From: Spirochaetales bacterium
Lineage (GTDB): Bacteria > Spirochaetota > Spirochaetia > DTKZ01
DNA: 8,315 nt
Assembly (NCBI GenBank): GCA_017998025.1
Contig: JAGODW010000050.1
Location: 1 to 8,315 of the forward strand
Reading direction: 5' to 3'
Shown here piece after piece: positions 8,315-8,315 of the stretch. The notes beneath the pieces were generated by a model that did no database searches, was not told the DNA's origin, and was given only the letters and a program-made list of their open reading frames with translations. The translations under genes and the position numbers were made by a program. The first letter of the stretch is position 1. Every line of letters starts with the position of its first letter.

Positions 8315-8315
8315 G

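Noticed and set aside
1..8315. CRISPR arrays, insertion sequences, tRNA genes, attachment sites, phage or defence genes
   Set aside because: Looked for and not seen: every stretch above 88 bp is covered by conserved housekeeping, transport or sensor genes, with no direct repeat arrays or transposase motifs.

Overview
The window reads as ordinary chromosomal DNA of a diderm (Gram-negative-type) bacterium: compact genes, mid-range GC judged by eye, and a lipoprotein-type periplasmic binding protein. A spirochaete is my tentative guess. It rests on the relaxed lipobox (Phe at -3) and on a kinase type with a helical insert that I recall from spirochaetes and other phyla. No rRNA, tRNA, mobile element, CRISPR array or phage gene is visible.

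Layout. Positions 2-580 (+) are the C-terminal end of glutamine-dependent NAD+ synthetase (nadE), cut by the left edge. A 61-bp convergent gap (581-641) holds a weak terminator candidate. Positions 642-3350 (-) encode a complete AcnA-type aconitase of 902 residues. An 88-bp divergent gap (3351-3438) contains a good sigma70-like promoter for the aconitase. Positions 3439-4650 (+) encode a 12-helix MFS exporter resembling the fosmidomycin-resistance (Fsr) group. Its last 47 bp overlap, tail to tail, a large membrane sensor histidine kinase (4604-7201, -). Immediately upstream of the kinase, 15 bp away on the same strand, is a Leu/Ile/Val-type ABC substrate-binding lipoprotein (7217-8314, -). Its first few codons lie beyond the right edge. 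There is no gene-free stretch longer than 88 bp.

How the genes fit together. NAD+ synthetase and aconitase are core metabolic enzymes (cofactor synthesis; citrate to isocitrate) and are not co-transcribed. The MFS gene stands alone, diverging from aconitase. The lipoprotein and kinase look like one transcription unit: a periplasmic solute-binding protein next to a kinase with a periplasmic sensing domain, with no permease or ATPase gene visible. One reading is that the binding protein presents a ligand to the kinase. The cognate response regulator is not in the window. This pair is the most interesting item here. Nothing in the window is convincing evidence of a wholly new system.
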